A stretch of DNA of 59,417 nt from Pirellulales bacterium. Lineage in GTDB: Bacteria > Planctomycetota > Planctomycetia > Pirellulales > Lacipirellulaceae. Location: positions 1 through 59,417 of the forward strand of contig JADZFK010000083.1 of the NCBI GenBank assembly GCA_020849945.1, read 5' to 3'. Positions 17,517 to 26,252 of the stretch are shown piece after piece. The translations under genes were made by a program, and so were the position numbers. Position 1 is the stretch's first letter, and every line of letters starts with the position of its first letter. The notes below the pieces were generated by a model, which saw only the letters and a program-made list of their open reading frames with translations, had not been told where the DNA came from and made no database searches.

Positions 17517-17575
17517 GACTTGTCCTCCACAATCAACACGTTATTGAAGCCGTCCAGCTATTTGTCGTGCCGCAG

Positions 17576-18019
17576 TCAATGTACTTTCTGCTCGGCATGA
17601 ATCTGCACTTCCAGCGATTCCAAACGTTCGTCGATTTTCTCCAAGCGTCGCAGGATCGCTTCCTCGACGCTATGGAGCCGCTCGAATAGGCCGCTGATAT
17701 CGCCGGTCGTTGGGATGTTCGCATTGCGGGCTATTTCGCAAGCCCAATCATCGGCCTGCTGCTTGATCTTCACGGCCGCGTTCGTGTTCTGTTTCATCGC
17801 CTCCAGAAACGCGGGGGTTCGCATGTAGGTATCCAGGCTTCGGCTGATCGTGTCCATCCACTGGCGTTGCCAGGTCTTGAACCTGGTGCCGTCGTCGAAC
17901 CCGTCGAATAATTCTCGGGCCGAATCATTGGCCTGATTCATGTACGAGGTCCAATAATCGACAAATGGTTGCAAGACCGGGTCGAATTTCACGTTCGTTT
18001 CGCCAACATGGGTGGACAT
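17576..18019 (-). CDS. phaE: PhaE-like PHA synthase subunit
   Basis: A soluble, helical protein of 147 residues. The central part (FKTWQRQWMDTISRSLDTYM, then a TPAFLEAMKQ segment) resembles the conserved part of PHA synthase subunit PhaE. The C-terminal third is a coiled coil (VEEAILRRLEKIDERLESLE). It is much shorter than the ~350-residue PhaE of purple sulfur bacteria, so it may be a minimal PhaE or a phasin-related activator. It lies 14 bases behind phaA and ahead of phaB and phaC, and would be expected to form a complex with PhaC at the granule. Confidence 0.78.
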   Translation of the reverse strand: MSTHVGETNVKFDPVLQPFVDYWTSYMNQANDSARELFDGFDDGTRFKTWQRQWMDTISRSLDTYMRTPAFLEAMKQNTNAAVKIKQQADDWACEIARNANIPTTGDISGLFERLHSVEEAILRRLEKIDERLESLEVQIHAEQKVH

Positions 18020-18033
18020 CGTTCGGTCTCCGC

Positions 18034-19221
18034 TTAGTGAGTTACGGTTTCCACGGCCAGGGCGACGGCTTCACCGCCGCCGATGCACAAGCACGCAATG
18101 CCTCGCATGCCGCCCGTTCGCTTCAGGGCCGTCAGCAACGTGACTAGAATTCTTGCCCCACTGGCGCCGATCGGGTGGCCCAGTGCGACCGCTCCGCCGT
18201 AGAGATTTACCTTCTCCGGCGGCAGTCGCAACTCTTTTTCGGCCGCCAGGGTGACGGCCGAAAACGCCTCGTTCACCTCAAACGCATCCACTTCATCGAC
18301 CGACCAGTTGATCTTGTCCATCAACTTGCGGATTGCGCCGATCGGCGCCAACGTAAACCACTCGGGCTCGCGGCTAAAGGCAGCCGACCCGACAACGCGG
18401 GCCACAGGCTTCAGCCGAAGGCTTGCGCACCGCGCGCCAGAAGCGATCGCCAGGGCCGCGGCACCATCGTTGATGCTCGACGCATTCCCAGCCGTCACCG
18501 TTCCTTCACTTCCGAACGCGGGACGCAAGCCACGTAGTTTGTCTTCATTAAATCGCGTTGGGCCTTCGTCTTCGCCGACGGTTGTGGTGGCTCCCTTCTT
18601 GCCGCCAATCGTTACCGGAATAACTTCATCATCGAACACGCCCTCGGCCACCGCTTTGCGGGCCCGCGTGTAACTCCGCACGGCGAAGTCATCCTGCGAT
18701 CTTCGGTCGAAGCCGCACTTGGCGGCACACTGGTCGCCGTAGGTTCCCATGTGCTTGTCGCCGTAGATATCCCAAAGACCATCGTGGATCATCGCATCCA
18801 CGAGCACGCCGTTGCCCATCCGATACCCTTGCCGAGCTTGCGGCAACAGATACGGGGCCAAGCTCATATTTTCCATGCCCCCAGCCACTACGATGTGCGC
18901 GTCTCCGAGTTGAATGGCTTGCGTGGCGAGCATGACGGCCTTCATCCCCGAGCCACATACTTTGTTGATCGTGGTGGCGCCGACCGAAACGGGCAGGCCA
19001 GCTTTCAACGCAGCCTGCCGCGCGGGGTTCTGGCCAAGGCCGGCGCTCACCACGTTCCCCATGATCACTTCATCGACTTCGTCGACGGGTATTTTCGCCT
19101 TCTCTAGCACGCCTTTGATGCAAGTCGCCCCAAGCTCGGTCGCGGGGACGGTCGAGAGCTCGCCGCCCAAAGCCCCGATCGGTGTACGCACACCAGCCAC
19201 AATGAACGCTTCCGGAATCAT
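18034..19221 (-). CDS. phaA: Acetyl-CoA acetyltransferase (thiolase) PhaA
   Basis: Condenses two acetyl-CoA to acetoacetyl-CoA, the first step of PHB synthesis. It has 395 residues with start ATG 19221 (MIPEAFIVAGVRTPIG), the standard thiolase N-terminus. The acylated Cys is C89 (INKVCGSGMKAV), the His lies in GHPIGASG, and the second Cys in CLCIGGGEAVAL, so the catalytic set is complete. It is second in the cluster, 81 bases behind the phasin-like gene and 14 bases before phaE. A degradative thiolase role is possible, but the context strongly favours PHA synthesis. Confidence 0.93.
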   Translation of the reverse strand: MIPEAFIVAGVRTPIGALGGELSTVPATELGATCIKGVLEKAKIPVDEVDEVIMGNVVSAGLGQNPARQAALKAGLPVSVGATTINKVCGSGMKAVMLATQAIQLGDAHIVVAGGMENMSLAPYLLPQARQGYRMGNGVLVDAMIHDGLWDIYGDKHMGTYGDQCAAKCGFDRRSQDDFAVRSYTRARKAVAEGVFDDEVIPVTIGGKKGATTTVGEDEGPTRFNEDKLRGLRPAFGSEGTVTAGNASSINDGAAALAIASGARCASLRLKPVARVVGSAAFSREPEWFTLAPIGAIRKLMDKINWSVDEVDAFEVNEAFSAVTLAAEKELRLPPEKVNLYGGAVALGHPIGASGARILVTLLTALKRTGGMRGIACLCIGGGEAVALAVETVTH

Positions 19222-19302
19222 GGTCACTACTCCTTCAGCCGATACCGACATGCTTTGGGCCGCGGCTCCCGAGCCGCCCCGTCGTCGTCTTCCCACTCCA
19301 GC

Positions 19303-19740
19303 TTACGAAACGCTCTTCGTCATCAATTCCGACATCTTATTGAAGGCATCCTGCAACTCCTTCACTTGCATTTCGCCTGCTTCCCGCATGACATCTAAGC
19401 TCTTGCGGCAAAGCGATTCGCACCGCTTGGCATACTCTTGTGGGTCGGCCGATTGGGCTAGCCAAAACGCTTCCTCCAGCGAATCGATCGCCAAACCATA
19501 CTCCTCGTCCAACACTTCCCGATGCCGATTCAACAGCGACTTCACGGTCTTGGTCCAATCCTTCTGGAACTTCTGCACGCGTTCGGCGTAACCGCCTTGC
19601 ACTTGCGGAACGCCAGGCCAATGCTCGCTCCACTTGCGAAACAGCTCCTGTTGAAGTTCCACATTCGCCTCCGATGCCTTGCGAATGTTGCCAAAGACTT
19701 GATCGAAGAATCCCGTTACCGATTCAGTTTGCGTGGCCAT
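19303..19740 (-). CDS. Phasin-like PHA granule protein
   Basis: A 145-residue amphipathic helical protein (MATQTESVTGFFDQVFGNIR at the start, ATG 19740). It has the profile of phasin-family proteins: regular heptads, many Glu/Gln/Lys, and a repeated F/W-rich face (SLEEAFWLAQSADPQEYAKR). Phasins coat PHA granules and limit their coalescence. It is the promoter-proximal gene of the PHA cluster, suiting a product needed in large amounts. The call rests on context plus helical character, since phasins diverge quickly. Confidence 0.75.
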   Translation of the reverse strand: MATQTESVTGFFDQVFGNIRKASEANVELQQELFRKWSEHWPGVPQVQGGYAERVQKFQKDWTKTVKSLLNRHREVLDEEYGLAIDSLEEAFWLAQSADPQEYAKRCESLCRKSLDVMREAGEMQVKELQDAFNKMSELMTKSVS

Positions 19741-20304
19741 GATGGTTCTCCCAATAACCCGTGCGGTTGGCTGCCTGCCCAGCGCGTGGGCAGCAAGCCG
19801 CAGTTTGAAACCCCTCGCCGAATGTTGGCGCTCGTACACACCGAATTATCTTGTGCGAATGGCGCGCCGATTCGATAGAAATTTTTCTTCCCGCACGATC
19901 GATGCCGGTATTTTTCGGACAAAACCCGCCGCACAACGGCGAGTCCACCACTCGATCTAACCCGTTCGGAGGACGCGGGCGATCTCAACCGTGTGCGAAT
20001 CTGCGCGCTCCGCCACCGTGCATCGGTAACGTCGATACAGGCCACTCCGAGGAGGCGTATCAGGCTCGAGAAGAGAACCTCGCCCGTCGTTGGCCGCCTC
20101 GAACGGCGGACCAACCAATCCGCCCCGCCAACGCATCCTGCGGATGCTCGGCGTTCAACCAACCTGGCTTGGCCGAATCCCGACTTACGGTACGGGCCTC
20201 CGTACCGTTCGCGTTTCTCGTGGTTCTGAAATACGCAATCGTTGAGCTAACGAATGAGAAAACTCGCCCGTTGCGATACCTGGATTCGATAACGCTCGAT
20301 CACG
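19741..20304. other. 564-bp gap upstream of the PHA cluster
   Basis: It contains the leader of the phasin-like gene, reading leftward. No coding region looks real on either strand. Direct inspection gave no recognisable riboswitch, tRNA or clear promoter hexamer pair. An AT-rich stretch near 19875-19895 and 19908-19920 would be the natural place for the cluster promoter. Confidence 0.4.
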
Positions 20305-21054
20305 TCACTTGGCGGGCAGCTCGCGCAGTTTGATGTTCTTGTACCACACCCGATCGCCGTGATCTTGCACACCCAAGTAGCCCTTGCGAGGGAAATCCTT
20401 GATCGACTTCGCGAACTTGTGACTGGTGCCATCAAGCCGCTTGCCGGGCTCGGTCCACGCATCGCAGTCGAGCGAGGCCACCTTCGCGCCGTTGACGGTA
20501 ATCGAAATGTGTGGCCCTTGGCAGCGAACGACCACGGTATCCCACTTGCCAGGGCCACGTGCGGCATTCTTCACCGGGGCCACCAGGTCGTACAAAGCCC
20601 CGAAACCGTGGACATCGGGCTTCTCATCGGAAACAACCTGCGCTTCAAACCCGGTTTGCACGGGGTCTTTCAAATCGCCAATCCGAAAGAAGATTCCAGA
20701 ATTGCACGTCGGGCGATCCATTTTTACATCGCAGGATAGCTCGAAATCGCCAAATTGCCGATCGTAAACCAACACATACCCCCCTGCCCCGTGCGCGTTG
20801 ATCGCCCCTTCCTCGATCTTGGCGGCCACCGGCTTCTCGTCGTTATTCTTCCAGCCCTTCGTGCTCTTGCCGTCGAACAGCAACACCCAGCCCGCCGCTT
20901 TTTCGGAGGCCGAGAGTTCATTATCGGCAGCACGTGCGCTGCCCGCGGGAAGTGCGGGGATTAACGCTGCCACAAAGAGTGGAAGATGCCTAACGTCAAG
21001 GCGAATAAACGCAAAGTGCCACTTGTTTCGCAGAATATTGACAAAACTCAACAT
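20305..21054 (-). CDS. Secreted DUF1080 (3-keto-disaccharide hydrolase-like) protein
   Basis: An exported protein of 249 residues, with a signal region near residues 20-43 (LFVAALIPALPAGSARA) followed by the DUF1080 fold, a concanavalin-like beta sandwich. Family landmarks are GWVLLFDGKSTKGWK at the start, a central GGYVLVYDRQFGDFELS, and a C-terminal YLGVQDHGDRVWYKNIKLR. The start is taken at ATG 21054 (MLSFVNILRNKW); an ATG further upstream would give an unusually long leader. DUF1080 proteins are abundant in planctomycetes; some act on 3-keto-glycosides, but many are uncharacterised. No sugar oxidoreductase adjoins it, so the substrate is open. Confidence 0.85.
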   Translation of the reverse strand: MLSFVNILRNKWHFAFIRLDVRHLPLFVAALIPALPAGSARAADNELSASEKAAGWVLLFDGKSTKGWKNNDEKPVAAKIEEGAINAHGAGGYVLVYDRQFGDFELSCDVKMDRPTCNSGIFFRIGDLKDPVQTGFEAQVVSDEKPDVHGFGALYDLVAPVKNAARGPGKWDTVVVRCQGPHISITVNGAKVASLDCDAWTEPGKRLDGTSHKFAKSIKDFPRKGYLGVQDHGDRVWYKNIKLRELPAK

Positions 21055-21178
21055 GCGGAGCTCCACGGTACGTTGCCAAGAAACAAGAGTGTACGGGACA
21101 TGCATCATCATATCAAATGGCCTTCTCTTTAGCACCCTCGCGCTCTTGCGTGAGACCAATACTCGCTTATTTCCTCTT

Positions 21179-21736
21179 TCACTTTACTGCTCCGCAGGCG
21201 CTTGCCACCGCGCACGATGTGCATGAATCACAACCGCCCTGCCCCTTGGCTTCCTCGGTCCCGCAGCCTGGGCCGCAACCTTCGATCAACGTTTCGGTGA
21301 ACTTGCGGAATTGCACGTTGGCCTCGTAGGCTTCCGCCAACTCTTCGGTGTAGGTTTCGAGTTCGGCGGGCACTTCGCCCAGGAAGTAGAAGAACAGCCC
21401 CTGGCCATCGAACAAGTGCTCCACATCGACGAGAACGGCCGGTACCCCATGTTTCGCCAGCAAAGCCGCGCAGGCGGCATAAGCCTGTTGACGATCGCGT
21501 TCGAGCCGGGCGAGCAGCAACTCATCTTGCACCGTGACGCCACGCAGCAATTCGCCATCGGCAAACCCCCGCGGGTCATCGCGGCCATCGGGCAGCGCAA
21601 GCACGAGGCCCACTTCCAACCCGCGACGCGTTCGCACAATCACCCGGCTGTGCCGAGGATAATGCCGGGCATCCCCGGCCGCAAATCGGCCCACCTGCCC
21701 CATCGCCCCCACACGAACCAAGTGATAACTCGACAT
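21179..21736 (-). CDS. PSP1-domain protein (RicT/YaaT-like) with Cys-rich tail
   Basis: A 185-residue soluble protein with the PSP1 C-terminal conserved domain. Landmarks are YHLVRVGAMGQVGRF at the start, VIVRTRRGLEVGLVL, and FLGEVPAELETYTEEL near the end. In Bacillus, PSP1 proteins (RicT) act with RicA and RicF in an iron-sulfur complex that affects RNA maturation. The tail holds a dense Cys cluster (GCGPGCGTEE, then CDSCTSCAVASAC), which could bind a metal or Fe-S cluster. The start is ATG 21736 (MSSYHLVRV); ATG 21745 is equally possible. The gene is divergent from bioB. Confidence 0.8.
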   Translation of the reverse strand: MSSYHLVRVGAMGQVGRFAAGDARHYPRHSRVIVRTRRGLEVGLVLALPDGRDDPRGFADGELLRGVTVQDELLLARLERDRQQAYAACAALLAKHGVPAVLVDVEHLFDGQGLFFYFLGEVPAELETYTEELAEAYEANVQFRKFTETLIEGCGPGCGTEEAKGQGGCDSCTSCAVASACGAVK

Positions 21737-21973
21737 GACACCCATTCTCGCCGACAAGGCCTTCCACGCCAACCCGTGTCCTCGCCGCCGCACACAAACC
21801 AGCCCCCGCGCCCCTTGCGTTGGCGGCTCGCATCCGCATACTACGAGTTCACCCAATTTCCAGAGAATGCCCGCGAAATCGATGAGTCAGGCCCCGCTTT
21901 GCCGAGGACTGACAGCGGTTTCAATCTCCACACAGTCTCTAACCGATTTCTTGCCATGCCCTCGGGAGCGCGT

Positions 21974-23011
21974 ATGTCCAACTCGATGACCATTCCGGAA
22001 CTGAACCGCGATCTTGCCAACTCCGATTGGCATCAACTTGCGGAGGACGTGCTGGCCGGCGAACTGCTAACCGCCGAACAGGCCCTGCACGTGCTGGATT
22101 GCCCCGATGAGGAATTGCTCGACCTGATGTCGGCCGCCTATCGCGTTCGCCGCCGCTGGTTTGGCAACAAGGTGCAACTCTACTTCCTGATGAATGCCAA
22201 GAGCGGACTGTGCCCCGAAGATTGCGCCTACTGTTCGCAATCGAAAGTCTCCGAAGCCGAAATCCCTCGCTACAATTTGCTGAGCCGCGAGCGGCTTCTC
22301 GAGGGCGCTCGGATGGCGGCCGAACGCCAGGCCCGCACGTACTGCATCGTCATCTCGGCGCGTGGCCCCAACGAACGCGAAATGCAAGCCGTCACTTCGA
22401 TCGTCCCCGAAATCAAGCAACAGTACGATCTAAAAATCTGCGCAAGCCTGGGACTGCTCACGCTCGAACAGGCCTTGGAACTCAAGGAATGCGGCGTCGA
22501 CCGCATCAACCATAATCTCAATACCAGCGACAATTACTACGGCGAGATTTGCTCCACCCATTCGTTTGCCGATCGCCTTTCCACCCTGCGGGCCGTCCGT
22601 GAGGCCGGCCTCGAGATTTGCTCGGGCGGCATCGTCGGCATGGGCGAATGTCGGCAGGACATCGTGGACCTGGCCCTCACCCTCCGCGACCTCGCGGTCC
22701 AATCGATCCCCGTCAATTTTCTCAACCCCATCGATGGCACACCGCTCGCCGGCCCCAGCGATTTGAACCCACGCTACTGCCTGAAGGTGCTGGCCATGTT
22801 TCGGCTGGCAAACCCCGATCGAGAAATCCGTATCGCGGGCGGCCGCGAACTGCACCTAGGAAGCCTTCAGCCATTCGCCCTGTACGCGGCCAATTCGCTG
22901 TTCGTCGGCGATTACCTCACCACCAAAGGCCAACCCCCCGACGCCGATTACCAAATGATCCGCGACCTCGGCTTCAACATCGTCCGCAACACCGAACTCT
23001 CGCAGCGCTGA
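21974..23011 (+). CDS. bioB: Biotin synthase
   Basis: Radical-SAM enzyme that inserts sulfur into dethiobiotin. It has 345 residues with start ATG 21974 (MSNSMTIPELNRDL); the frame is open far upstream, but that part has no protein character. The radical-SAM Cys triad is C80, C84 and C87 in GLCPEDCAYCSQS. Family motifs follow in order: ICASLGLLT, RINHNLNTSDNYY, CSGGIVGMGE, IPVNFLNPIDGTPL and IRIAGGRE, the last carrying the Arg ligand of the second cluster. No other bio genes are nearby. A further Cys at residue 43 has no assigned role. Confidence 0.95.
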   Translation: MSNSMTIPELNRDLANSDWHQLAEDVLAGELLTAEQALHVLDCPDEELLDLMSAAYRVRRRWFGNKVQLYFLMNAKSGLCPEDCAYCSQSKVSEAEIPRYNLLSRERLLEGARMAAERQARTYCIVISARGPNEREMQAVTSIVPEIKQQYDLKICASLGLLTLEQALELKECGVDRINHNLNTSDNYYGEICSTHSFADRLSTLRAVREAGLEICSGGIVGMGECRQDIVDLALTLRDLAVQSIPVNFLNPIDGTPLAGPSDLNPRYCLKVLAMFRLANPDREIRIAGGRELHLGSLQPFALYAANSLFVGDYLTTKGQPPDADYQMIRDLGFNIVRNTELSQR

Positions 23012-23311
23012 GCGAAGTCGTTAGGTCAAGGGTCGAGGGCTTAGCGGCGGCGGCCACACCGCATCTACCGCCAACACCATCAGCCACCCGCAACGGCCTT
23101 GTCCAATATATACGACCGCTTGTGATCGAAAGGGTAATGCTTGCACAAGCACTTGTGGTTTTTTCCGAATTACTCGACAAGGCCACTCCCAACTCAACAA
23201 AATCCTCTCCTGCGCCGTGGCCCGCCTTATTCCAACTACGTGTGCCCCCCGCTCGAATTGCTCCGAAAACTCCGGAATATGAGCCAGCCCCCGATGGCTG
23301 TCGCATAGTCT
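23012..23311. other. 300-bp gap between convergent bioB and thrC
   Basis: It holds a short GTCGAGGG-family repeat (about 23024-23041) next to the bioB stop. No hairpin with a T-run is obvious and no coding region is supported. Both flanking genes end here. Confidence 0.45.
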
Positions 23312-24727
23312 CTAACTATTCAACTCAATCGCGCGAATGATTTCTTCAAGGTTGTTTTCAACCTGAATGGCACGGTTGGCGAACGCCGCGCGGTGGACGC
23401 CGCGGCTGCCGAGGACGCGGTTGAATTCGTTTTGATCGTGGGTGTGATAGGCCACCGTGGCGGTGGGGTCTTTCAGTTGATGGCCGGTAAGGATGCAGAC
23501 AACGCGGTCCGTGGGGGCGATGACCCCTTCGGCCCGCAGCAGCTTGGCACCGGCCACACTCGCCGCGCTGGCGGGTTCGCAGCCGAGGCCGTTCGCGCCG
23601 ACTTGGGCCTTGGAATCGAGCATTTGTTCGTCGTTCACCTCACGCACAACACCGTGGCAGCACTCCAGCGCGCGAAGGCACTTGTACAAATTTACGGGCC
23701 GATTGATCTCGATCGCACTGGCGATGGTCGAGGCACGCCGGCCGGCGTCGTCTAGCTCGGCATAGTAATGGTTGATGATGCTGGCATCGGGGCGGCCGTT
23801 GTGCCAACGAAGGCCGCGGCGTTCGACAAGTTGATAGAGTGTATTAGCGCCGGCCGCGTTGATGACGGCCAGCCGAGGCACACGATCAATGAGGCCCAGT
23901 TGGTGAAGCTCGTGGAAGGCTTTGCCGAACGCGCTGCTGTTACCCAAGTTGCCGCCGGGAACGACGATCCAATCGGGCACTTCCCAACGCAGTGCTTCGA
24001 GCACACGGAACATGATCGTCTTCTGGCCTTCGAGACGGAAGGGGTTGATGCTGTTGACGAGGTAGATGCCTTGCTGGGCGCTAACCTGTTGTACGCGAAG
24101 CATGGCGTCGTCGAAATCGCCAGCAATTTGGATGGTAAGTGCGCCGTAATCGAGCGCTTGAGAAAGTTTGCCGTAGGAAATCTTGCCCGAGCCGATGAAG
24201 ATGACCGCCTGCATCAACTTACTAACACCGCAATAGAGTGCGAGTGAGGCGCTCGTGTTGCCCGTGGAAGCACAAGCAGCCCGGCGGGCACCGATCGTAT
24301 GGGCATGCGAGAAGGCGGCCGACATGCCGTTGTCCTTGAAACTGCCCGAGGGGTTCATGCCCTCGTACTGCAAGAACAACTGGCCCGGCTTCACGCCAAC
24401 ATATTGGGCAACGCCATTGGAAGGGTGGAGGAGCGTTTGACCTTCGCCAATAGAAACGACTTTGGCCCGTGGGGCAAAGGGGAGCAAGTCGTAGAATCGC
24501 CACACACCGCTGAAAGCGAGGGGGTCGTGACGCCTTGTCCACAACGCCTCAAAGTCGGCAAGCGATTGCGGGACGGGAAGTGAATCCCAGTCGTAGGCAA
24601 CATCCAGAAGCGAGCCGCACGACTTGCAACTCGTAAGCACCTCGCCGACATCGTAGGTGGCCGCACATGCGGGCAGAACGCAGCGCTGGAAGGCAACGTC
24701 TTTCTTCGAGGAGAGTGTGCTAGCCAC
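23312..24727 (-). CDS. thrC: Threonine synthase
   Basis: PLP-dependent enzyme converting O-phosphohomoserine to threonine. It has 471 residues if started at GTG 24727 ([16 protein letters not shown]), which has an AAGG suitably upstream; an in-frame start 21 codons earlier translates poor sequence. The PLP Lys is K131 in [10 protein letters not shown]. An N-terminal putative zinc ribbon (C16/C21 and C34/C37, the latter in CKSCGS) is typical of one threonine-synthase subgroup. Other landmarks are [20 protein letters not shown] and [15 protein letters not shown]. The C-terminus has a [15 protein letters not shown] stretch. It stands alone on the minus strand. Confidence 0.92.
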   Translation of the reverse strand: MASTLSSKKDVAFQRCVLPACAATYDVGEVLTSCKSCGSLLDVAYDWDSLPVPQSLADFEALWTRRHDPLAFSGVWRFYDLLPFAPRAKVVSIGEGQTLLHPSNGVAQYVGVKPGQLFLQYEGMNPSGSFKDNGMSAAFSHAHTIGARRAACASTGNTSASLALYCGVSKLMQAVIFIGSGKISYGKLSQALDYGALTIQIAGDFDDAMLRVQQVSAQQGIYLVNSINPFRLEGQKTIMFRVLEALRWEVPDWIVVPGGNLGNSSAFGKAFHELHQLGLIDRVPRLAVINAAGANTLYQLVERRGLRWHNGRPDASIINHYYAELDDAGRRASTIASAIEINRPVNLYKCLRALECCHGVVREVNDEQMLDSKAQVGANGLGCEPASAASVAGAKLLRAEGVIAPTDRVVCILTGHQLKDPTATVAYHTHDQNEFNRVLGSRGVHRAAFANRAIQVENNLEEIIRAIELNS

Positions 24728-25210
24728 CCTTGGTATCCTTGTATCGCGCGAGCGGGGGGGCAGCCCACCCTGGGCAGGGTTTGTGCGCAACCTGCCCGAG
24801 GCCGCTCGTTGAAAAGCCGCGGCCCATGAGGCGTCGCGTTCGTAAGAGCCAGTTTACCGAACGGTTCTAGCCTTCACAATTGTAATGAATTGATCGGCGG
24901 TTCGCAACCTACAGAGGCTTGAATGCAGGGCCATTCTATCATTCAAGCTAGGAATCGTTCCAAGTTGGTCCCGCGAGCCGAGCGGGACTCGAATTTCCAA
25001 CTCCGTAACCCGCTTCACAATGGGTGACGCTCGGCTCGCGGCACCTGCCCTCTGCCTACCCTCTGCCCAAAGTGAAATCACGGAACGGCTCCCGGCATTC
25101 GCTTCCGGGTGCTAGACACTCGTCCACGCCGAGAATAGAATGACAAGTCTCCGTCGCTTTCGAGGATTCAATCGTGACGGAAATAGCTTTTAGCGCCTTG
25201 GAGAATGCAC
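24728..25210. other. Divergent thrC/dksA gap with nested inverted repeats
   Basis: No gene is supported here. At 24968-24988 there is a short palindrome (GTCCCGC/GCGGGAC). A larger inverted pair, 24971-24984 against 25028-25041 (CCGCGAGCCGAGCG and its complement), overlaps it, so two alternative hairpins compete. This could be a REP element or a regulatory structure in a leader; there is no further evidence. Confidence 0.5.
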
Positions 25211-25594
25211 ATGAAGAAGTCGGAAATGATTGCGTACAAGGAGAAGCTCCAAATCCTCCGCTCGCGCCTTCGCGGCGACGTTCATGCCATGGCTGAAGTC
25301 GCCCTGCGGAAATCGGGTATCGAAGGAAACGACAGCAACGCCATGCCGATCCACATGGCCGAACTGGGCAGCGACAACTTCGAACAAGAGTTTACACTTG
25401 GCCTCATGGAGGCCGACGAAGGCACGCTCAGTTCGATCGACGCCGCCTTGGAACGCATTCATCATGGCACGTACGGCACCTGCGCAGAATGCGAGGGAGT
25501 CATTTCCAAAACCCGGTTGAATGCCATTCCTTACACGCCCGTGTGTATCAAATGCGCGGAATTGCAGGAAACCAACGGCAACGGCACCTACTAG
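25211..25594 (+). CDS. DksA/TraR family zinc-finger transcription regulator
   Basis: A 127-residue protein of the DksA/TraR type, which binds in the secondary channel of RNA polymerase and modulates initiation, often with ppGpp. An N-terminal helical/coiled-coil half is followed by a C4 zinc finger: C91-x2-C94, 17 residues, C112-x2-C115 (CAEC, then CIKC). The start at ATG 25211 (MKKSEMIAYKEKL) is chosen because GGAG lies seven bases upstream; the ATG at 25205 would be too close. The tip Asp residues of canonical DksA are not obvious, so a TraR-like variant is possible. lspA follows after a 58-base gap. Confidence 0.88.
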   Translation: MKKSEMIAYKEKLQILRSRLRGDVHAMAEVALRKSGIEGNDSNAMPIHMAELGSDNFEQEFTLGLMEADEGTLSSIDAALERIHHGTYGTCAECEGVISKTRLNAIPYTPVCIKCAELQETNGNGTY

Positions 25595-25652
25595 CCCCGC
25601 CCGGCGGCAAACCTGCCACACCTGTTGCGGGCAATGTCTCTTAGGAAGGGTT

Positions 25653-26252
25653 ATGCGAATGGATGCCTCGCAGCTTCCAAGCGGTCGTGATGCGCTGCCC
25701 TATTTTCCTCGGAGCCGATACGCGGTTTTTTTCGGTCTGGCAATCGCCGGCTGCACGGCCGACCTGCTGACGAAGCATTGGTGCTTTTCGACTCCCGCAC
25801 TACGTGCTGGCAACATTTGCTGGCTGTGGACCGGCCATGTCGGCATTCAACTTAGCTTGAACGAAGGTGCCCTCTTCGGCATGGGGCAGGGAAACGTTAG
25901 GCTCTTCGCCGCGTTTGCATTCCTCGCCGCGATCGGCATTCCCGTATGGCTATTCCTCTTCCGCGCGGCCCGCGATGGCTGGCTCACCGCCGCGCTCGGC
26001 TGCGTCATGGCGGGCGTACTGGGTAATCTCCACGATCGCCTCGGGCTGCATCACGAGATATGGCCCGAAGGCAGCCCCCGCGCAGGCCAGCCCGTGTACG
26101 CCGTTCGCGATTGGGTCCTCTGGCAACTCAACGACCAATGGGTCTGGCCCAACTTCAACATCGCCGATTCGCTACTTGTAATCGGCGCATGTCTCCTCTT
26201 CCTTCACGCAGTGGCATGTAAAAGGGGTCAAGACTCTTTTTCACAAAACTAA
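25653..26252 (+). CDS. lspA: Lipoprotein signal peptidase (signal peptidase II)
   Basis: Inner-membrane aspartyl protease that cleaves prolipoprotein signal peptides. It has 199 residues, four hydrophobic segments (about 21-40, 84-105, 110-127 and 171-187), and the two catalytic Asp residues D128 (GNLHDRLG) and D172 (FNIADSLLVIG). The start is ATG 25653 or 25659, both behind AGGAAGGG. The gene follows the dksA-like gene closely and is probably co-transcribed. The tail KRGQDSFSQN reads out of a repeat-like GGGGTCAAGACTC sequence and may be a recent C-terminal replacement. Several lipoproteins in this window would be its substrates. Confidence 0.92.
   Translation: MRMDASQLPSGRDALPYFPRSRYAVFFGLAIAGCTADLLTKHWCFSTPALRAGNICWLWTGHVGIQLSLNEGALFGMGQGNVRLFAAFAFLAAIGIPVWLFLFRAARDGWLTAALGCVMAGVLGNLHDRLGLHHEIWPEGSPRAGQPVYAVRDWVLWQLNDQWVWPNFNIADSLLVIGACLLFLHAVACKRGQDSFSQN

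Noticed and set aside
24854-25081. 75-codon minus-strand frame upstream of thrC
   Set aside because: It overlaps nested inverted repeats and shows no protein family or start signal.
25190-25621. 143-codon minus-strand frame opposite the dksA-like gene
   Set aside because: It mirrors a gene with clear zinc-finger motifs; the antisense translation has no family character.
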